Shown in pieces: positions 57,906 to 64,000 of a stretch of DNA of 64,000 nucleotides. The stretch is from Hysterangium stoloniferum (Eukaryota; Basidiomycota; Agaricomycetes; Hysterangiales; Hysterangiaceae), in NCBI GenBank assembly GCA_015178975.1, contig WHVD01000047.1:542382-606381 (forward strand), read 5' to 3'. The notes beneath the pieces were generated by a model. The model did no database searches. It was given only the letters and a program-made list of their open reading frames with translations, and was not told the origin of the DNA. The translations under genes were made by a program, and so were the position numbers. Position 1 is the stretch's first letter. Each line of letters opens with the position of its first letter.

Positions 57906-58481
57906 TTACTTTTGTGAGTTCTCGCGACTGGTAATAATAGCCTCTTACTTCATCGACAGGGCGAATATATACATCGTCGAACGAGGCTTTTGTCACGAAT
58001 CAATTATTCTTCAATAAAGTCGAATAATATTCTACTGATCGAATCAAAAGCCTCGTTCGACGAAGTATATATTTGCCCTGTCGATGAAGTAAGAGGCTAT
58101 TACCAGTTACAAGAACTCACGGAAGTATTTGTTGAAGAAGTTATGACAAGTTAGAATTACTAGTATCACTAATTTACAGATATTTCAACTGACTTCCCTC
58201 GCTCCTTTCGTAGCCCTTTTATGCTTTTCTTCATATCATTATGACTATGTTATGAACTAATAATGAAATCATACATGACGTCGAAATGAGACATGTCGAA
58301 AGAGATTTGATGTTGTTGAAATATGTTCAGGTTTGTCGAGACGAATTTGATGCGTCAAAGAGTTGTCGAATATTACCTTTGATTGTTTGTGACAATGTTG
58401 TGACTTGTGACAGTTGTGACAGCTTTCGATTTGATCAGTAGAATATTATTTGACTTTATTGAAGAATAATCGATTCATGAC
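57906..58481 (+). repeat. LTR E (5' LTR of the plus element), truncated and interrupted
   Basis: Only the 3' about 140 bp of the LTR remain, split by the antisense solo E at 57991-58421. Ends ATTCATGACA and is followed by GTATATTTTGACTATCAAC. Confidence 0.82.
57991..58421 (-). mobile_element. Solo LTR E (antisense) inside LTR E, TSD GCTTT
   Basis: 431 bp, TGTCACGAATC...CAGTTGTGACA, exact TSD GCTTT (57986-57990, 58422-58426). Confidence 0.92.
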
Positions 58482-59790
58482 AGTATATTTTGACTATCAA
58501 CTGTTGATGAAGCCCAGGATGCGATCTGAGACTACCAAAGCATCGAGTTCTACAGCACTCCAATCCATGGCTCCCATTTCTTCACCCAGAGTTATTTGGC
58601 CATCGCGAATTCCAGTTTCTCCTTTGACCAAAACTCAAAGAGCTACAATGTCTTCAATCCGAGAACCCGAAGAAGTTCGAGAAGAACCAATCTTGCCAAT
58701 TCAAGAATCTGAATCTCCTTTAATGCCTTTGCCCAAATCCCCACCCCCTGAACCTGTTATGTCTGAAGATGAAACAATGTTATGACATTTTGGAGATGCA
58801 CTCAGAAAAGTATTGAAGGACCAGATGTCTTCAAAGGAGCCTGAAATCACAGTAAATAAGCCTGAAGAGTTTACTGGAGAAGAACCTTCGATGTTAAAGA
58901 ATTTTATTGCTCAATGTGAAATGGTCTTTCGATCTCGACCAAAATCATTTGAATCCAATCAATCGAAAATTACAATGGTAACTTCATATTTCCGGAAAAC
59001 AGCTCAAGAGTGGTGGCAACCTTTTCTATTAAATTCCCTGATTCCTCCGCCATCTTTCCTTGTGGATTATCTTGACTTTCTAGATGAGTTATATGCTCAG
59101 TTTGGAGAAATTGATGCAGAAGGAGAAGCCGAAGAAAAACTCAATAATCTTTGAATGAAAACTCATCATCATGTGGCGAAGTATTCAATTCAATTTACAA
59201 GTCTTGCCACTCAAACTCGATATGACAAATTCACTTTATGATGACGATTTTATAAAGAACTTCCAAATCAAATTAAGGACGAAATAGTGAAGCTTCAAGT
59301 TCAGCTTGAAAGTTTTGCTGAATTGTGAACAGCAGCCCTTCGACTCGATTCTTACTATTGGATGTGAGAGAATGAACGACAATGCGAAACAGAATCAAGT
59401 TTGACTCCGCAAAGATTTGAAAGAAGACAATTGACAACACCCACAACTTATCCTTCAACATCACGAACAACTTCGACTTCAAAACCGATGACTTTGATTT
59501 CAAGAACATTTAGGCCTTCGACTCAAGTGAAACCATCTTCGACAATTTTAGGACCTGATGGGTGATTACTTCCTGCCGAACGAGACAGAAGATTTAAAGA
59601 AGGGTTATGTATATTATGTGGAGAAAAAGGCCATTCAGTGAGGGATTGCCCGAAAAGAAAAACTCATCAAATTGCAAAAGGACGAATCGTTGAAGTTCAA
59701 GATTTGACAAATCAAATGAAAAGGGATACTCTTCAGGTGTGTGAAGAGTATCGAAGAAAACTCGATCATGCCGAAAAAGATTCCTGTGTA
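58482..59790 (+). pseudogene. gag of the plus gypsy element
   Basis: Frames 58450-58785 and 58813-59154 separated by a TGA. 'FTGEEPSMLKNFIAQCEMVF', 'AQEWWQPFLLN', 'LDELYAQFGEIDAEGE'. CCHC knuckle 'CILCGEKGHSVRDC' at about 59606-59647. At least seven TGA triplets lie at Arg positions between 59150 and 59370. Confidence 0.85.
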
Positions 59791-62700
59791 ATATTACGAG
59801 CAGTAACAATTTCTGATTCTTTAATTATTGAACTTAAATCAAAGAAAATTCCGAAAATGAAATCATTAATTGATTCAGGATCTAGTCATCTTTGTATGGA
59901 CAAAACATTTGCACAACAAAATAATCTATCTTTCGATCAATTGAAAAATTCATTATCATTAAAGTTAATCGACGGATCAACTCTGACATCAGGACAAATC
60001 ACGTATACGACTACATTACAAGTTTATTTCCCATCTGGGCAAATTCAAGAATTACAATTCTTTTTAACCAATCTCGACTCATCTTGTCAAGTGGTATTAG
60101 GACTCAACTGGCTGAAGCAATACAATCCTGCAATTGACTGGCGATCTGGCCGTATATCATTCAAACCTACTTCGACACCTTCGACAAATCTGAATCTGAT
60201 TCAACCGTCAATTGAAATGTTATCGGAAGAGAAGTATGCTTCGACCTCGGCGAGTCATTCATCGACATCTGAGAAAATCCGTGAAGAATCAAAATCTGAG
60301 ACTATTAATCTGAATATCAATATAGTCAATCAGAAGACATTCTTACGAGCTGCAAAAGCAAAAGATTCTCAAACCTTTGTGGTCTTTATTTGCGACGAAT
60401 CTTTCAAGACTTGTAAAGCCTCTGGTGCAAAAACAATGACTTCGACTTCATTCAACATACTGAACATTCTGACTGAATATTCTGATTTCTCAGACATTTT
60501 TGACAAAAAAGAAGCTGAAGCTTTACCTCAACATCAAAGTTATGATCACACCATCCCATTAGAAGAAGGAACTACTCCACTGATGGGACCAATCTATTCA
60601 CTATCTGAGACAGAACTTCAAGTGCTATGAGAATATCTTCAAGAAAACCTTTCAAGGAAATTTATTTGATCATCACAATCTCCTGCTGGGACACCGATTT
60701 TATTTGTCAAGAAAAAAGATGGAAGCCTATGACTTTGCATCGACTATCGAGGACTTGATAAAATTATGCAAAAAAATCGATATCCACTTCCTTTAATTCC
60801 TGATCTTTTGGATCAACTTCAAACAGTAAAATATTTTACAAAAATCAATCTTCAAGGCACCTATAATCTAGTTAGGATTGCTCCAGATGACAAATGGAAA
60901 ACAGCCTTTCGGACTCGATATGGATCTTTCGAATATTTGGTTATGCCTTTTGGACTATGCAACGCTCCAGCAACCTTTCAACAATTAATGAATGAAATAT
61001 TTTCAGATTTACTTGATATTTGGGTAATTATCTATCTCGACGACATACTAATATTTTTCGATAATCTCAAAGAACATTTACAACATGTTCGAGAAGTTCT
61101 TCAACAGCTTTGACAAAATTGATTATTTGCAAAACCCAAAAAATGTGAATTTCATAAAACCAGTGTCGAATTTCTAGGATATGTTATTTCCCCTCAAGGT
61201 GTATATATGGACAAAGAAAACTCAAAGTTATTCAAGATTGGCCCGAACTACAAAACGTCCATGACATTCAATCATTTTTAGGATTCACGAATTTCTATCG
61301 AAGATTTATTCCAAGTTATTCTGAAATCGTTTTACCGTTGACTCAACTTACTCGAAAAAAGGTTCAATGGCATTTTGACAAAAAATGTCAACATGCATTT
61401 AACTATTTGAAAAAGAATTTACTACAGCTCCAATTTTAATTCATTGGAATCCAGACTACAAACCTATTGTTATGACCGTGTCGCAACCCTATCGGTCCCC
61501 AAGGTTATCGCCACTTATCAACGATTCAAGTTACTGTTCAAGACACCACATCAGAAACCATCAGCCTCCCGATACTGACGTATGCTTTTGCGATGATCAA
61601 ACTCCATTTACACCCACGTCAAAACATACTCAAACTATCTGGTTAAACTCTGATACGTCCCCTTTATTATGATGATCCGCTCTATCCTATGTTTCACCTA
61701 TATCTATATATATCTGTAACCCTCGAACTATTTCCTTTTACCATAGTTCCACTCTTGGTTATCATCGGCCTCTGAACTAATCATAAACTTCCCGTTCCTA
61801 GTCAAGCTTAGTGTTAATACCATTTTCCGCCTTTCTCCCCGTTAGTATTTTCTAGATGCCTGTTACTTGTATATGAACCTGCTGTAGTTTTAGTTACTAG
61901 GCAATCAGAATATCGACTCAGAATACCCTCTTACGCCTCCAGAAGTCTCATACTAAGAATCCCATCTTCCGCCTTCACATGCGCTCACCCCCCTTCGGTC
62001 CCTGACCCCTTGGCCTGACACTCAGCTCATCCCTCAGTTCCGATCGGTAGTTTTCACCAAGAGATATTCATTGGGACTAGTCTTTGCCTGCCCGAAATTT
62101 AAGGACACCTGATGGACAACTGCGAGGGCGCAGCACATAAGCTGAAGTTAAGTCCTTCCGATCGGTCCCCGTCAGTCCACCGACATTAGTCAGTTTCCAG
62201 TTCTTAACACCTATACTCGAAACTGACACTTCCAATCATGCCATAGCTTCAATATTTTCTATGCAAACTCCCGATAATGAGATTCATCCAGTCACTTATC
62301 ATTCAAGAACTCTTTTGACCTCCAAAATTAATTATGACACTTACGATAAAGAATTATTAGCAATATTCCAATCTTTCAAAATTTGGCGACATTATTTCAA
62401 AGGAACGAAAGAACCAATTGAAGTTTTAATGGATCACAAGAATCTCGAATATTTTGTGACAACTTGAATTTTGTCTCGACAACAAGCTTGATGGGCAGAA
62501 TATTTATCGACCTTTAATTTGATTATTCAATTTCGACTGGGAAAACTAAATTTGAAAACAGATGTTCTTTCCAGAAGAAATGACATTTATCCAAATGAAC
62601 CCGACTACTTGAAAAAGAATCCGACTAATCTTCGACCAGTATTTACAAATGAGCAAATTCAAGCTTCCTTACATGCAACATATTATCTTCCAATAGCAAG

Positions 62701-63516
62701 AAAAGCTACTCTCATTATGGATAAGGATCAACTATTGAAAGATATATTCAAAGCTCAAAAAGAAGATCAATTTACTCTCAACAAAATTCGACAGATTTCC
62801 AATGGTACTGAAGAAGATTGGCAAAAGAATGAACAAGACTTTTTATGTTTCCGAAACAGAATTTACGTTCCCAATTATCAAACTCTCTGACTTCGAATTC
62901 TTCAATCGTGACACGATCATATTACCGCAGGCCATTGCGGTCAAACAAAAATGTATTGAACAATATATCGAGATTTCTTTTGGCCACAACTCCGACAAGA
63001 TTTTCAAGATTTTATTTGATCATGTGTAATGTGTACAAAATCAAAAACTCCATGACATCGACCCGTTGGATTACTTAAGCAACTTCTGATTCCTCTTCGA
63101 CCATGGCATTCAATCTCAATGGATTTTATTGAACAATTACTGACCTCGAATGGTTACGACTCAATACTCATAATCGTCGATCGACTTTCAAAACAAGCAA
63201 TATTCATTCCAACTTATACTACAATCAATGCTCCCGAACTCACTTGACTTTTCGTATTACATGTCTTTTCAAAACATGGAGTCCCAAGTCATGTAACTTC
63301 CGATCGAGGATCCAAATTTGTGTTGCATTTCTTTCGATCTCTCGGAACAGCACTCGACATGAAATTACATTTCACTTTGGGATATCATCCTGAAGGCGAT
63401 GGACAAACCGAACGAGTCAATCAAACTCTCGAACAATATTTACGAATATATTCCAATTATCAACAAGACAATTGGGCCAAATTACTTCCTTTAGCCGAAT
63501 TCACTTACAACAATGC
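59638..63516 (+). pseudogene. pol of the plus gypsy element: PR-RT-RNase H-IN
   Basis: A 330-codon open frame (59638-60630) holds the protease ('SLIDSGSSHLCMDK' near 59865). RT starts 'SPAGTPILFVKKKDGS' near 60680 and has '[10 protein letters not shown]' near 61026. It is interrupted by LTR B (61468-62209). RNase H resumes at 62210. Integrase runs from about 62900: 'MDFIEQLLTSNGYD' 63117, 'TSDRGSKF' 63300, 'DGQTERVNQTLEQYL' 63400, all three acids present. TGA replaces Arg at many sites (for example 60628, 60668, 60730, 62466, 62488, 62888). The chromodomain is lost to the right-hand LTR B. Confidence 0.87.
61468..62209 (+). mobile_element. Solo LTR B, TSD CCTAT
   Basis: 742 bp, TGTTATGACCGTG...GTTCTTAACA, exact TSD CCTAT (61463-61467, 62210-62214) in the RT/RNase H region. 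Core box near 62131-62150. Confidence 0.93.
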
Positions 63517-64000
63517 TGTTAAGAGCAGAAACTGACAGATGTCGGCTGGCCGACAGGGACCGAATGGAAGGACTTGGCTTCAGCTTATGTGCGGCGCCCT
63601 CGCAAGTTACCGTCAGGTGTCCTTAAATTTCGGGCGGGCGAAAACTAGTCCTGTCAAGTAAACCTCTCCGTAAACTACCGATCGGAAACCGAAGGATAAG
63701 TTGAGGGTTGGGTTGAGGGGTAGGAGACCAAGAGTCGGAGACCGAGAGAGTCGGAGACCGAGAGAGTCGGAGACGAGAGGGGAGCGAGAGAGTCGGAGAC
63801 CGAGAGAGTCGGAGACCGAGAGAGTCGGAGACCGAGAGAGTCGGAGACCGAGAGAGTCGGAGACCGAGAGAGTCGGAGACCGAGAGAGTCGGAGACCGAG
63901 AGAGTCGGAGACCGAGAGAGTCGGAGACCGAGAGAGTCGGAGACCGAGAGAGTCGGAGACCGAGAGAGTCGGAGACCGAGAGAGTCGGAGACGAGAGAGA
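63517..64000 (-). mobile_element. LTR B (antisense), continuing past the window
   Basis: Begins TGTTAAGAGCAG inside integrase after AATGC; the core box is on the minus strand near 63570-63605. The right end is outside the window, so TSD and full length are unknown. Confidence 0.85.
63730..64000. repeat. Expanded 16-bp minisatellite in LTR B (GAGAGTCGGAGACCGA)
   Basis: About 16 near-identical units to the window edge, with one irregular block near 63770-63790. Every unit keeps its CpG sites, unlike the TpG form at 37873-37990, so this array looks younger or less methylated. Confidence 0.93.

Larger units (their letters stand above)
57906..63516 (+). mobile_element. Gypsy chromovirus with LTR E, plus-strand copy (3' end cut by LTR B)
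   Basis: 5' LTR E remnant (57906-57990 and 58422-58481), gag (58482-59790), PR-RT-RNase H-integrase (59640-63516) with a solo LTR B at 61468-62209. The integrase ends abruptly at 63516, where another LTR B begins. Head-to-head with the minus copy. Confidence 0.85.

Noticed and set aside
58450..63516. TGA read as arginine or as a recoded codon
   Set aside because: Host genes here use TGA as stop (the oxygenase ends in TGA) and Arg to TGA is explained by CpG decay in silenced transposons.

Overview
The window looks like a transposon-rich chromosomal segment of a filamentous basidiomycete, probably an Agaricomycete. Three things point there: host genes split by many 50-60 bp GT-AG introns, a psi-factor-producing oxygenase with 29 exons including a 5-nt microexon, and chromodomain-type Ty3/gypsy retrotransposons. 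I cannot name the species from sequence alone.

Host part (1-16938). A Ufd4/TRIP12-type HECT ubiquitin ligase runs off the left edge on the minus strand (1-2552; armadillo-like N-terminal part only). It is followed by a DUF676/Lpl1-like serine lipase (3726-5300, minus) and, after about 6.7 kb of gene-free DNA holding a dead LINE (6850-8367) and small tandem repeats, by a linoleate dioxygenase/cytochrome P450 fusion (12025-16938, plus; 1099 aa by my splicing). Its peroxidase residues are intact, but the P450 thiolate cysteine is replaced by alanine.

Repeat part (16939-64000). No ordinary host gene was recognised here. By terminal sequences and target-site duplications (TSDs) I distinguish LTR families A (about 0.8-1.0 kb), B (about 0.74-0.91 kb), C (about 0.47 kb), D (544 bp), E (about 430 bp) and F (about 1.4 kb). 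A 7.8-kb element bounded by LTR C (18855-26686) split a tRNA-Thr-like sequence. It carries an 86-unit 16-bp satellite, a 27-unit 22-bp satellite, two smaller arrays and one unrecognised 369-codon ORF. A nearly complete gypsy chromovirus (29035-35913) has an A LTR on its left and a B LTR on its right. At 36477-38973 four solo LTRs sit inside one another (A, A, C, B), with a TSD for each of the three inner insertions. At 46896-63516 two gypsy elements bounded by LTR E lie head to head. The minus copy is broken by a second multi-level nest (A, F, A) and by solo E insertions; the plus copy is broken by a solo B and cut by another B at the right edge.

The coding regions of the E elements are riddled with TGA at positions where the family has arginine, and CpG sites differ between LTR copies. 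This points to C-to-T decay at CpG, i.e. a methylated, silenced region. Homogenised satellites plus recursive nesting of LTRs would suit a pericentromeric or subtelomeric block, but that is inference.
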